A stretch of 64,000 nucleotides of DNA from positions 301,001 through 365,000 of the forward strand of contig JAQPZY010001398.1 of the NCBI GenBank assembly GCA_029931535.1. Direction: 5' to 3'. Shown here piece after piece: positions 1 to 11,429 of this stretch; the first letter of the stretch is position 1, and each line of letters opens with the position of its first letter. This DNA comes from Margaritifera margaritifera (taxonomy: Eukaryota > Mollusca > Bivalvia > Unionida > Margaritiferidae). A program made the translations under genes and the position numbers. The notes beneath the pieces are model-generated. The model saw only the letters and a list, made by a program, of their open reading frames with translations. It did not search any database and was not told where the DNA came from.

Positions 1-870
1 AAAAAAAAACAAATATTTTCTTCCTTCAGTAACAGTGACCTTTATCTTTGACCTCTTGACCACAACTTCAACATGTTTCTTTCTTACCCAACATGGAAGT
101 CATCCACGAACTTTGGTGAAGGTACATGGCCGAGAACTGAAATTTTTTGTGCATAAATCATTCATCTTTCAGTGACAATGACCGAAACCTTTGATTTGTT
201 TGATCCCCAAATTGATAGACTTCTTGCACCCCCTAAGCTCAATCTATCCCCAAAATTTGTTCAAGGTCCGTGGTGTACAACTACTGTTATTGTGCAGAAA
301 ACATTTTTATTGTTTCAGTCCCAGTGAAGGGAGCAGCTGTGGTTCAGTGGTTTCTCGCGACCGAAAGGGTGCGGATTAGATTCCTACCATCGGATCAGCT
401 CGGTTCGGCTACCGTGGTGTGTCTTTGGGCAAGGCATCTTGATCCAGTTGCCTCGGCACTAAATAACCTACTTGTGTTGCTGTGTCATAAAACACCAACC
501 AAACCAAATTCAGTCACAGTGACCTTTGACCCTTGACCTCGAAATAAATAGGTTTCATTCTCGCCCCAAGTCCAAGCCATCCACAAAGTTTGATTCAGGT
601 ATATGATCTATACATATTGTTATTGTGCTGAAGCCATTTTCCTTTTTCAGTCACAGTGACCTTGACCGTTGACCCATTGACTCTAAAATAAATAGGCGTT
701 TTAACACCGCAAGTAAAAACTATCCATACAATTTGGTTTATGTGTGTGAAGCAAAATTAATCTTCTGCTGAAGCCATTTTTTCTGCTTTCAGTCACAGTG
801 ACCTTGACCTTTGACCCTATAATCGATAAGCTTCTTTCTTACCCCAATTGCAAGCTGTCCACAGTGTTTG
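1..870. repeat. ~145 bp tandem repeat rich in TGACC half-sites
   Basis: Five to six diverged monomers each open with a TTCAGTCACAGTGACC-like block (near 27, 170, 314/509, 646 and 789), giving spacings of about 139-146 bp once the SINE at 328-508 is removed. Each block holds runs of TGACC/TTGACC. Two contain TGACCTTTGACC (520-531 and 805-816), the direct-repeat DR1 arrangement bound by some nuclear receptors. Binding here is not implied; the motif may simply be part of the repeat. Confidence 0.75.
328..508 (+). mobile_element. tRNA-derived SINE
   Basis: The sequence starts with a pol III box A-like segment (GTGGTTCAGTGGTT, 340-353), followed about 40 bp later by a decayed box B-like segment (near 370-383). 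The body contains CTTTGGGCAAGGCA, typical of several invertebrate tRNA-derived SINEs, and the end is A/C-rich (ACCAACCAAACCAAA). It is flanked by 14 bp copies TTCAGTCCCAGTGA (314-327) and TTCAGTCACAGTGA (509-522), with one mismatch, which read as a target-site duplication made inside a monomer of the surrounding tandem repeat. The decayed box B suggests an old, inactive copy. Confidence 0.75.
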
Positions 871-1733
871 GTGAAGGTACGTGGTCATAGCATAATAAGA
901 AGGCATGTGTATAAAAAAGATAAGTAAAAAAAGTGAAGCATACTTTTCCGCAAAATTGCTTACTAAATCTCAAACCCAACTGGCAAAAAGTTTTATGCGT
1001 AAAACCGAAGACATATATTAGATTGACCTTAGCAAGTCATTACCACAAAAATAAAGGAAAGGGGCAAATTGTTTGGAACTATATTTTTAGACTCTTAATA
1101 TGTATACGTGTCCGCCAAGCTGGTTGGCGTCGATAATATCCAAAATTGTATAGTAAATCGCCAGACAACAGAAGCTCTTACTTAGCGGCAATAGTGAATA
1201 GTGAATCTCGATGGTGTCAACAATTGCTCAAGTGATGGGATCAAAATGTATCCGCTTGATGTAAACAATCCGCAAAGGGGCGCATTTTCTACTGTATTTT
1301 CCCCAGACTGATATCTGCAAATTCTCTATGAAGATACAATCTAGGCAGGCCCAGTCTATGAGGAGGATACCACAATCGGAACATCTTTTGGCTTTTCTAC
1401 CAAAATCCACCTCTGAAATGCTTCTATGGAATAATATAGAGTAAAAAAAGGAGAAATCGCTGGTTAAGTTACGAAGAGTTCAGTCACACGATGAAGTAAG
1501 CCAGGCAAAATAGAATTATTTACACAAGTTTAGTAAAAGAAAGTTCTTCAGTAAGTTTATAATTGAGAAAAGAAGCTTGGGAATATTTTGACCAAGATTA
1601 AATCATCTCAATCGATATGTCGCCGTAATGAACACTATGATGGTATGTGACGTACACTTTACTTCATGTGGTAAACAAGGTACATATATATGCAATGGCG
1701 GCTACTGCAATATTTCCGATGTGCCTTTCCCAT
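871..1733. other. Anonymous stretch with one foldback-arm fragment
   Basis: No coding signal is visible. Positions 1375-1410 carry CAATCGGAACATCTTTTGGC followed by TTTTCTACCAAAAT, one arm of the dispersed inverted-repeat family seen again near 1734, 15.59, 16.05, 16.29 and 29.4 kb. Confidence 0.4.
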
Positions 1734-1848
1734 CATTGGCGGAAAAGCCGAAGCATGTTCCGATTGGAGTATGCGAGTCTCTTTCAGAGTCGAATAATAC
1801 TTGATTATTCGACAAGCATCTGAAAGAAACGAGTATGTTCCGATTGGC
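1734..1848. repeat. Foldback element arm with internal hairpin
   Basis: It begins ATTGGCGGAAAAGCCGAAG and continues into ATGTTCCGATTGG, the reverse complement of the arm at 1375-1410. A strong palindrome follows (GTCGAATAAT...ATTATTCGAC, about 1791-1815), nested in a wider one in which CGAGTCTCTTTCAGA pairs with TCTGAAAGAAACGAG. ATGTTCCGATTGG recurs at the right edge. It resembles a non-autonomous foldback/MITE. No target duplication was resolved. Confidence 0.5.
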
Positions 1849-1859
1849 TATTTAAAATT

Positions 1860-3090
1860 ACAGCATACAGACAGACAAATAATGAGCGGGACATGAAGTC
1901 TGTGCTGCTCTATACGATCCTGATATAATGAAACAGTCAGGGCGTGGGGCACTTCGAAATATATGGTGAGTATCTTCTGGTCATCTGGTGAAGGTACAGA
2001 AGGTAAAAGATTACATTCAACTTTTTCTTGCATACATTTATCTGTTCTTGCCATATTTGCCCTTTGGGTAAAAATATGAAACAAAAAGGAGTTGCTTTCC
2101 AACCAGCCACCTCTTCCCACCCCATGCTACTTTGGCTGTACTAATCTAGGGAATAGTGTCCTCTTTTCCCTGGCTTAACGCACTTTATCCACCTTACTCT
2201 TACCAATATTCACAAGTGTTATTGCATCACAAATTACAGATGGCGTATAAGTAATATTATGTTCAGTTTAAAGTTTGTGTCTTGTTTGCTATTTCAAGAT
2301 GTTGAGATGCATTCACAGTTAAGATTATTACTGTTAGTACTTACTTCGCATGGATACCGCATTACCTTAAGAATTTTGTACTTATTGACCCACCGATTTC
2401 TGCCAACAGTATTTCAACCAGTTCCATGTTGGTTAGGGTTTCCCACAGACATAATGAAAATGGCAGCTATATTGCTAACAATGAGTCTGGCTAGTTAATA
2501 ATACGGCATGCAAACTGACGTACATTGAACTGGGCTCGAAGTCTAAATAGATGCTATACGACCCTGATTACGGCATACAAACTGACGTACATTGAACTGA
2601 TCTTGAAGTCTAAATAGACGCTATACGATCCTTGTATAATAAAACTTGCAAGGGGTGGGGCGCTTCAAAATATACTATAGATGTCAATACATTCTTATAT
2701 TCTTTTGCAGATGTGGAAAGCTTACAATTTCCATTAAACTACACATGTCGCCGTTATAGCTTATATGTACAGTTTATGCGTAAAGAAATCTCTGTCTGAA
2801 CTCCTCAACACCCACCCTCACCACCACCTACCTCTTCCCTCACCGCCGCCTTGATATCGCATCACACCTACGCATGCATTACAGCGCACAAGCCTAGGAA
2901 ATAAATAGCCCGAAATTGGTGCATGTTTTGCCCTTGTTCTTGTCAATATTCATAAGTGTTATTACCTCACAAATTATAAATGGGGTAAATTGTTCTTTGA
3001 CATCCAGGCAATGTAAAGCTGCTTTCTTCTTTGTTATTTCAAGATGTTGAGATGTATCCAAGAATATAAGAATATCTTTCTTTTGTAAAT
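1860..3090. repeat. Diverged tandem segmental duplication (~0.7 kb offset)
   Basis: Blocks recur in the same order. The sequence around GAAGTCT...CTATACGATCC then a GGGGTGGGGC-type run with CTTC.AAATATA occurs at 1893-1965 and 2590-2680. The sequence CAATATTCA.AAGTGTTATT through ATTTCAAGATGTTGAGATG occurs at 2206-2310 and 2945-3055. A ~70 bp direct repeat (AAACTGACGTACATTGAACTG) lies at 2512 and 2578. No protein-coding signal is present. Confidence 0.55.
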
Positions 3091-3275
3091 AATTAGTTTC
3101 CATGGACGACAACTTGCTCCAATAACTGAGCACTTATTGACTCTGCGGTCCTTACACACGGGACGTAAAATTTAGGCAGTCTAAGCTGGAGATAATAACT
3201 AGAGCTTCAAATATCATAACCAAATTCGACGATAGTTGTATTGCATCAAAATTGTTTAGTCTACTTAGGCCCGAA

Positions 3276-3504
3276 ACCCCTATGAATCTGCGCAATATTC
3301 CAACTATAATAAAAACCTATGAATCTGTGCAATATTCCAACTATAATAAAACCTATGAATCTGTGCAATATTCCAACTATAATAAAACCTATGAATCTGT
3401 GCAATATTCCAACTATAATAAAACCTATGAATCTGTGCAATATTCCAACTATAATGAAACCTATGAATCTGTGCAATATTCCAACTATAATAAAACATAT
3501 GCAT
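3276..3504. repeat. 36 bp minisatellite, ~6 copies
   Basis: The unit contains CCTATGAATCTGTGCAATA and TTCCAACTATAATAAAA. Period is 36 bp (for example 3361 to 3397), a multiple of three, so artificial ORFs run through it on both strands. Copies are nearly identical apart from the first and fifth. Confidence 0.9.
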
Positions 3505-3609
3505 TCAGTTAATGGCTAGGGTGCATTTGTGTGTACGTTTGCGCGTGCATGTATGAGCTACGTATGTAAGCTATTCTGTCGCCCTTGCTCATCATACTAG
3601 TTGCTCTCT

Positions 3610-3612
<3 letters not shown>

Positions 3613-3680
<68 letters not shown>
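3613..3680. repeat. (CT)n microsatellite
   Basis: Uninterrupted CT dinucleotides. Confidence 0.95.
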
Positions 3681-3681
<1 letters not shown>

Positions 3682-3907
3682 AAGGAAACATTAACAACAT
3701 CCTTTCTTAGGCTCTTCCTTTCGTCAATCAGAAAGCATTGATCAGTAAGACTATTTTTCCTAGCTGAGATACCAGCTGTAAATCGAGCGATCGACTTAAC
3801 TCTCTCGCTCTCTTGTATGTATGTATGTAGTTGTTTTGTTTTCGCGAATACAGTTAACAATTCAACATGTCACCGACAAATTTTTGCAAGTAACTCATAC
3901 TTAATAA

Positions 3908-3908
<1 letters not shown>

Positions 3909-3991
<83 letters not shown>

Positions 3992-3998
3992 TGTGTGT
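3909..3998. repeat. (TA)n microsatellite with (GT)n end
   Basis: Two TA runs are separated by CTATATG and followed by GTGTGTGTG and short AG and ACAG runs. The 4030-4617 interval beyond holds no gene, only a partial repeat of CACGGA.AGGTAA.TTTGACAGATTGTCATTA (4160 and 4219). Confidence 0.9.
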
Positions 3999-4617
3999 GT
4001 AGAGAGAGACAGACAGACAGACAGACGACGAACATCTTTTACGTATGTGTGCAAAGTATTTCTTGTACATAACTGTAATTTTACAAAAACCTAAGGACAA
4101 AAAACGATATACAAATATATTTATCACAGATTAAAAACTCCAGTGAAATATTCAGATGTTCACGGACAGGTAAATTTGACAGATTGTCATTACAGTTTAA
4201 CACAAATATTCAGATTTTTCACGGAAAGGTAACTTTGACAGATTGTCATTAGAATTTAAGACAAATATTCAGATGTTGCCCGCCGATATTTTATGAGGTC
4301 ATTTCCTGTACATATAGATTTATTGAAAACCACGATAAGAGTACAATGTTTGATATATCAGGAAGAAAGAAATCCTGAAAATTATTTATATTCGCGATAG
4401 GAGGTAACCTAGATTCAAATATTATATCCCATTACATTCATGTCAATATTGTTAATGTGTGTCCTCTGTTAGGTTTGAAAGTAATTTTTGTAAATGTTAA
4501 TCACAGTGTCAACAATTTACATTAATTAGGGAAATCTTACGGCCTAATCAAGCAGAAGTCATTTCCAGGTGTAATATTTGAGTCATATATACCCATAACA
4601 ATTGACCTTTGACAACG

Positions 4618-5756
4618 TCCTGCGGCTGACTCTATCCTACATTATATTTCTTTGCTATTGTGGCTGACTCTATCCTACATTATATTTCTTTGCTATTGTT
4701 GCTGACTCTATCATACATTATATTTCTTTGCTATTGTTGCTGACTCTATCCTACATTATATTTCTTTGCTATTGTTGCTGACTCTATCCTACATTATATC
4801 TCCTTGCTATTGTTGCTGACTCTATCCTACATTATATTTCTATGCTATTGTTGCTGACTCTATCCTACATTATATTTCTATGCTATTGTGGCTGACTCTA
4901 TCCTACATTATATTTCTTTGCTATTGTTGTTGACTCTATCCTACATTGTATTTCTTTGCTATTGTTGCTGACTCTATCCTACATTATATTTCTTTGCTAT
5001 TGTGGCTGACTCTATCCTACATTATATTTCTATGCTATTGTGGCTGACTCTATCCTACATTATATTTCTATGCTATTGTGGCTGACTCTATCCTACATTA
5101 TATTTCTATGCTATTGTGGCTGACTCTATCCTACATTATATTTCTATGCTATTGTGGCTGACTCTATCCTACATTATATTTCTATGCTATTGTGGCTGAC
5201 TCTATCCTACATTATATTTCTATGCTATTGTGGCTGACTCTATCCTACATTATATTTCTAGGCTATTGTTGCTGACTCTATCCTACATTATATTTCTTTG
5301 CTATTGCGGCTGACTCTATCCTACATTATATTTCTATGCTATTGTTGCTGACTCTATCCTACATTATATTTCTATGCTATTGTTGCTGACTCTATCCTAC
5401 ATTATATTTCTATGCTATTGTGGCTGACTCTATCCTACATTATATTTCTTTGCTATTGTTGCTGACTCTATCCTACATTATATTTCTATGCTATTGTTGC
5501 TGACTCTATCCTACATTATATTTCTATGCTATTGTTGCTGACTCTATCCTACATTATATTTCTATGCTATTGTGGCTGACTCTATCCTACATTATATTTC
5601 TATGCTATTGTGGCTGACTCTATCCTACATTATATTTCTATGCTAGTGTTGCTGACTCTATCCTAGATTATATTTCTATGCTACTGTGGCTGACTCTATC
5701 CTACATTATATTTCTATGCTATTGTGGCTGACTCTATCCTACATTATATTTCTTTG
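4618..5756. repeat. 38 bp satellite array, ~30 copies
   Basis: The unit is TGCTGACTCTATCCTACATT followed by ATATTTCTATGCTATTGT. Variants (TTGCTG/TGGCTG; TTTGCT/ATGCT) occur in runs, which points to local homogenisation. There is no spacer structure and no coding potential. Confidence 0.95.
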
Positions 5757-5914
5757 TTGTTGCTACTCCTGCTGATGCAGATGCGCCATTTTTCGTTTCT
5801 CCAGCAATCGCCATGATTGTTGTGTTCATCGCCGTCGTCGTCATGTTGTATTTATTGTGTTAGTTTCTCTTTTTTTCTTACATTTATGCGTCTTTCTCCT
5901 TTCTTCCGTTTGTA

Positions 5915-6085
5915 TTATTATTATTATTATTATTGTTGTTGTTGTTGTTTTTGTTCTTGCGTTGATTATTATTGTTGTTGTTATTATTATTATTGTTATT
6001 ATTATTATTATTATTAGTAGTAGTAGTATTATTAGTATTATTATTATTATTATTATTGGTGGTGGTGGTGGTGGTGGTGTTTGTG
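5915..6085. repeat. Compound trinucleotide repeat (ATT/GTT/AGT/GGT)n
   Basis: Blocks of ATT, GTT, AGT and finally GGT succeed one another. They give low-complexity ORFs that are not genes. The following 6090-6590 is anonymous. Confidence 0.9.
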
Positions 6086-6592
6086 CCGATATTTTCTCGT
6101 CCTGTTTGTTTGTTTGTTTTTTTGCTTTTTTGCTGAATGGCGCAATAAACGAATAAAAACACCCGCATATTTGAATCAGTTGACTTTCAAAGTCATTAGC
6201 AATATGACTAATTTTTTTTACCTCGTAACAGTCACAAGTTAAGCTGGACATAAATAGTAACACTTCATGAAAGTCTCCTAATTACTAAGTAAATGCATTT
6301 CCTTTCCCGGTTTGTACAGTTAATATTTTAGCCTAATGACGGTATATATGTATTTTTCCACTCTAATTTTGCACACGTGTTTTCCGGGAAGCCATGCTAA
6401 CGTCTGATCTATTATTTACCTACATTTTCAAACCATTGTGTAATTTGATTCCCTACCAGCGATCACTATATAACGATGCTAGACGGTAACTGGGGAAAAT
6501 CTCAAAGTTCCTGGGCATACTCTGGCAGAGTGAATTTCTTCATTAAAGAAAAGCATGCTAGGATACATAAAGCGACTGATATAATATTTATA

Positions 6593-6927
<335 letters not shown>

Positions 6928-7229
6928 AATATAAGAAAAAAGGATATAGCGTACATTTAATTTTTCCTTTACTATCTATTCTTACATTTAATTTCCAGTT
7001 ATTCGTTATGTTCTACTCGTCATGTAATTGTTTTGTATAATGGAGAGAGACTTGAAATTTTGTTAAACTTGTTTCCAATCCTTTTGCGACTATATTACTG
7101 TTTTAAACAATAAAACATGTTTAAACTAAACTACACCAATTTGAAAACAAGTACAAATTAAGTGACAGCAGAACAATAACGCTGCCTGGTTGGGGAAATG
7201 CTAATGGACAAACCATTTTTTCCCCTATA

Positions 7230-7391
7230 CAGTACTATTTTATTAATCCAAAATTTTATCTATTTATCCGATTATTTCAATAGTCTGTTATTCCTAAAGC
7301 CATTCAGTTATCCGACATCGCGTTAAAACATAGCATTTATCCGTTCTAAAGTGCTGGGAACTAAAGATTTCGGGTAACCGAGATTTTATTG
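7230..7391. mobile_element. Pogo/Tigger-like MITE, ~162 bp
   Basis: The termini are CAGTACTATTTTATTAATCC at the left and, read on the other strand, CAATAAAATCTCGGTTACCC at the right. They are imperfect inverted repeats ending next to TA dinucleotides (7228-7229 and 7392-7393). The ATCCGA/CCGAAA-rich termini resemble pogo-superfamily elements known in invertebrates. There is no transposase inside. The family assignment is from memory of terminal sequences. Confidence 0.45.
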
Positions 7392-7414
7392 TATATTTAT
7401 TACAACTTTCCATA

Positions 7415-7518
7415 CGTGTTTTGTTCCGAGTCAGAGGATAGAACTAGTTTGATATGGCGTAGGGATACGTCCAGGCCATATCAAACGAGTTCTTTATCCC
7501 GACTAAGAACAAAACACG
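7415..7518. repeat. ~104 bp long-stem hairpin
   Basis: Left arm CGTGTTTTGTTCCGAGTCAG continues to GTTTGATATGGC. The right arm runs GCCATATCAAACGAGTTC to AAGAACAAAACACG. About 44 bp arms surround a ~16 bp loop with a few mismatches. It lies 24 bp downstream of the MITE-like 7230-7391. It may be a foldback MITE or an inverted duplication. Confidence 0.75.
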
Positions 7519-7640
7519 AAGCGGTTTTGCATTTATTACACACACCCTCTTTTACGCTTTCTAAATATTTGTAGCTTTACTTTATGAATTAAATTCAAAA
7601 CGAATTGGGATTTCTACAAGTTTGATTCAATGTGTCTAAA

Positions 7641-7704
7641 TGTGTCTAAAAGTATCTCCGCGTGGACGTCAAAGAAGATACATAAGTAGTTCGATTCTGG
7701 GTGG

Positions 7705-7754
<50 letters not shown>

Positions 7755-7774
7755 ACACCCATATACACACAGAT

Positions 7775-7835
<61 letters not shown>

Positions 7836-8124
7836 ACACCCATACACACACAGATATATATATACATACATACATACATACATACATACATACATACATA
7901 CATACATACATACATACATACATACATACATACATACATACACGTATATGTTTCCAATAAAACACGTTATGACTCTAGTAACTGTTTGTACAATAACCAT
8001 CTATTGTCAAACCTTCCCCATTTACAGTTTCTATAATCATTTTATTTTTCTACGTTAAAATGTGTCTAAAAGTATCTACGCGTGGACGTCAAAGAAGATA
8101 CATATGTAGTTCGATTCTGGGCAG

Positions 8125-8188
<64 letters not shown>

Positions 8189-8241
8189 ACACCCATATAC
8201 ACACAGATACATATATATATACCACACCCATATACACACAG

Positions 8242-8298
<57 letters not shown>

Positions 8299-8308
8299 AC
8301 ACCCATAT

Positions 8309-8387
<79 letters not shown>

Positions 8388-8632
8388 ACACCCATATACA
8401 CACATATACATACATATATATATACACACACACGTACATACATACATACATACATACATACATACATACATACATACATACATACATACATACATACATA
8501 CATACATACATACACGTATATGTTTCCAATAAAACATGTTATGACTCTAGTAACTGTTTGTACAATAACCATTTATTCTCAAACCTTTCCCATTTACAGT
8601 TTCTATAATCGTTTTATTTTTCTACGTTAAAA
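7641..8632. repeat. Tandem duplication of a LINE 3' tail with microsatellites
   Basis: Copy 1 (7641-8060) and copy 2 (8061-8632) both run TGTGTCTAAAAGTATCT... , (TA)n/CACACCCATA blocks, (CATA)n, then TTTCCAATAAAACA... to TTTTTCTACGTTAAAA. They differ mainly in microsatellite length. The right edge of copy 2 holds the stop codon and 3' UTR of the minus-strand LINE ORF at 8614, with AATAAA on the minus strand at 8572-8577, so the duplicated unit is the 3' end of that LINE. Confidence 0.8.
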
Positions 8633-9980
8633 TTAAAAGCGATAATCTTTTTGAACTGAGACAAAGTTGGTCTATCTCTGTTAAATATACATTTATAAAT
8701 ATATTGTTTTGTATATAGAATTATGAAATTGATTATATCATCAGCCTGAGTTTTGTACTTAATTTCAAAGATAATATTTATGTTTGTGAATTCTAAATTA
8801 TTTGTATGACTACACTTACTTTTTATCCATCGTAAAATCTCATTTTTTTTAAAAATCTTAATTTTGTGACAAACCAAAAGATATGAGAAACTGTCTCAGC
8901 ATGCAGAGCTCGTTTTAAATAATTCTGATTCTTTTGAGAAATGCATTCGTAATTTTGTAGGCAAAATTCTATGTAATATGTTCAGCTGCATCCATTTAAG
9001 ATTAGAACATTTTGAAGTTTTATATGTTAGCAAGAAAAGTTCTGCCAGTCGTTATCTTCTAAACTGTCAAATTCAAAATTCCATTTTCTTCTAGAAGTTG
9101 GTACTTCATTGTTTCCAATCAGTTGTTCATATACACAACTCTATATCCTTTTTTATTTTATTTTATTTTATTTTATTTTTATTGTGGTATACACGTCAAT
9201 ATTTATAAAAAGTTGTTTCAGATTTGAATCAGAATTTATACTAAAATTTTTTTATATGATTTTATAGCCGCAAGTATACTTTGAAAATCGATGTAATTAA
9301 TATTAATAGAAACTCTATTTTTAAAACTATCAAAACTTATCCAGGAACCATCCATATGAATAGAAGCGTTCACAAATCTAATGCCTTTCTGAAACCATGT
9401 TTTGTAATACACACTTTTTCCATCTATTGTAATACAAGGATTTAACCATATTTGTATTTCTAAAAATGTTCAGCTATGACCATTTTGAATGACTTATCTA
9501 GTTTTAAATATGCTTCAAGGACATCTATCCAAAAAGGATTAAGATCCCTTTTCACCGAGTTAAGAAAATATGTTCCCCCCCCCCCAAAAAAAAAGAAAAT
9601 ATAAATAATTTATACCGAAAATTATAACAAATTTTTGCATTAAGACTCATTAGACACCTTTCTTCTAAGCCATGTAATTTTCAAAGCATTCACAAACGTA
9701 AATATATTAATCATATTTAATCCCCCCTCGTGATATTTCTTCAGGGTAATATTTGTTTTGAATTTGTCCTTTGACTCAAGCCATACAAACTTGTAAGAGA
9801 GTGAATTTAGTTTACTAAGAACCTGTTTAGTGGATTTGGTAATGACAATAAAAGATTATTAATTTTAGAGACGGCTAAACTTTTTATCACAGTTATCCTT
9901 CCAAATGGAGTTTTTAAAACGTCTTATTCCGCTGATTTAGCAGGTTCTTAATTTCCCGAATTTTAGATGGATAATTACGC
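8614..9980 (-). pseudogene. C-terminal region of Tx1-like LINE ORF2 (broken)
   Basis: Minus-strand fragments include TPFGRITVIKSLAVSKINNL (~9840-9910), typical of the segment after RT in this LINE group, and a final open stretch 8614-8877 ending FNFNVEK before a TAA. Several frameshifts and stops separate them. The (TTTTA)n at ~9148-9178 and a C-run/A-run at 9575-9596 interrupt it. Confidence 0.65.
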
Positions 9981-11060
9981 GTTGTAATGTTTTCCAAGTT
10001 AGTTTAAAACTTTACAACTAAGACAACAAACTCAGTACAACCCTAGTTAAGTTTATATTCTGGACAGTATTTCTCGTTGCTACCTGTTCTAACTTCGAAA
10101 CAACCTTTTTTTTTTTTTCGGGGGGGGGGGGGGATATTTATACTAAGACAAGAAAATGTTGAATATTGATATAAAAGCTGTAACACAGACATTAGAGATT
10201 TCTCTGAACCACTAAGAGCAAGTGATGTATTATCAGCATACTGAGAAAGAACATAGCTTTTATTACCTGTGTTTAATCCCCTAATATATTTTATTTGTAT
10301 TATCATATGGGCTAAAACTCTGCACTCCGGATTAAAATATATGGGGAGAGTGGATACCCCTGTCTACACCCTCTTTCGATACCAAACTAATTGGAGACTT
10401 GACCATTCATAATTACACAAGATTTGATGTTTCGATAATAAAAAAAGAAGTTATATCCAGTTTATCATTGGTTCTTCAAAATGCAAAAAATATATAACTG
10501 TATCAATAAATGGCCATGCAACTGAGTAAAATGCTTTTTTGAGGTCTATCAAAGAAGCAGTCCAGGAATATTGTGCGTTTTGTCTAAAATCATTCAAGCA
10601 TATAAGTTTGTTATGTTTCGTATATTCTCTCCAGTGTATCGTCCTTTTAGAACCCTGTCTGATTTTTAGCATTTCAAAATTTACATGATCAAGTTCACGC
10701 CTCATATATAAATTCATATAAAATAGTTTTGCTTCATCCAAAATTTCTTGCTGACTGTCTGTTAAAGAATTATTGCTGTAAACAAGAGGTGGCATCATTT
10801 TTTTCTTTTATAATTTCTATTATGAAAATTACAGAAATATTTGGTCACTTTCTCTTCTTTTCCAATCCATAAAGCTCCAGACCTAAACCTTACTCCATCC
10901 ATATTTTTCTTCCTAATATCTTCTAACTCTTTCTTTTTTACCTCCAGTTTTGGTACTTCATTGACACTGTTTCTCTCTTCTAAATTGCTTATTTCTGTAA
11001 TTAGTTAATTTTCCTGTCAATCTTAATTTTGTTTCTTAAAAAATGCATATGAAATTGATT
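9980..11060 (-). pseudogene. Reverse transcriptase domain of Tx1-like LINE (broken)
   Basis: The enzyme would copy element RNA into DNA at a nicked target. Fragments in several frames give the expected order: a pre-RT segment with FRSGALWIGKEEKVTKYFCN (~10840-10910), motif A as SLIDLKKAFYSVAW (~10510-10560), a QGYPLSPYIF motif B (~10330-10360), and motif C as LSQYADN (~10210-10240), where the usual second Asp of YADD is Asn. The longest open pieces are 10451-10798 and 10043-10306. A poly-G/poly-T run at 10103-10132 interrupts the frame just after motif C. Catalytic loss plus stops show it is inactive. Confidence 0.75.
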
Positions 11061-11084
11061 TTCCTCTAATTTCTAATAAAAGCA

Positions 11085-11416
11085 TTTAAAAGAAAAGTGT
11101 ATAATTTATTATCCATTTCAAAGAAAAGTGTATAAGTTATTATCCATTTCAAAGAAAAGTGTATAATTTATTATCCTTTTCAAAGAAAAGTGTATAATTT
11201 ATTATCCTTTTCAAAGAAAAGTGTATAATTTATTATCCATTTCAAAGAAAAGTGTATAATTTATTATCCTTTTCAAAGAAAAGTGTATAATTTATTATCC
11301 GTTTCAAAGAAAAGTGTATAATTTATTATCCTTTTCAAAGAAAAGTGTATAATTTATTATCCGTTTCAAAGAAAAGTGTATAATTTATTATCCTTTTCAA
11401 AGAAAAGTGTATAGGT
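11085..11416. repeat. 31 bp minisatellite, ~10 copies, inside LINE linker
   Basis: Units alternate TTTATTATCCATTTCAAAG and TTTATTATCCTTTTCAAAG, each followed by AAAAGTGTATAA. The array separates the RT-side linker from the endonuclease of the 8.6-13.15 kb LINE. Confidence 0.9.
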
Positions 11417-11429
11417 ATAGTCTTAAAAA

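Noticed and set aside
3597..3860. Arg-Glu repeat protein
   Set aside because: Translation of (CT)n/(GA)n microsatellite; the same applies near 14.7, 17.3, 26.0 and 45.9 kb.
5841..6263. 140-codon minus-strand ORF with Asn/Ile runs
   Set aside because: Low-complexity translation of the ATT/GTT compound repeat.
7701..8630. Several 100-180 codon ORFs on both strands
   Set aside because: They are Tyr-Ile and Tyr-Ile-His-Thr runs from (TA)n and (CATA)n microsatellites.
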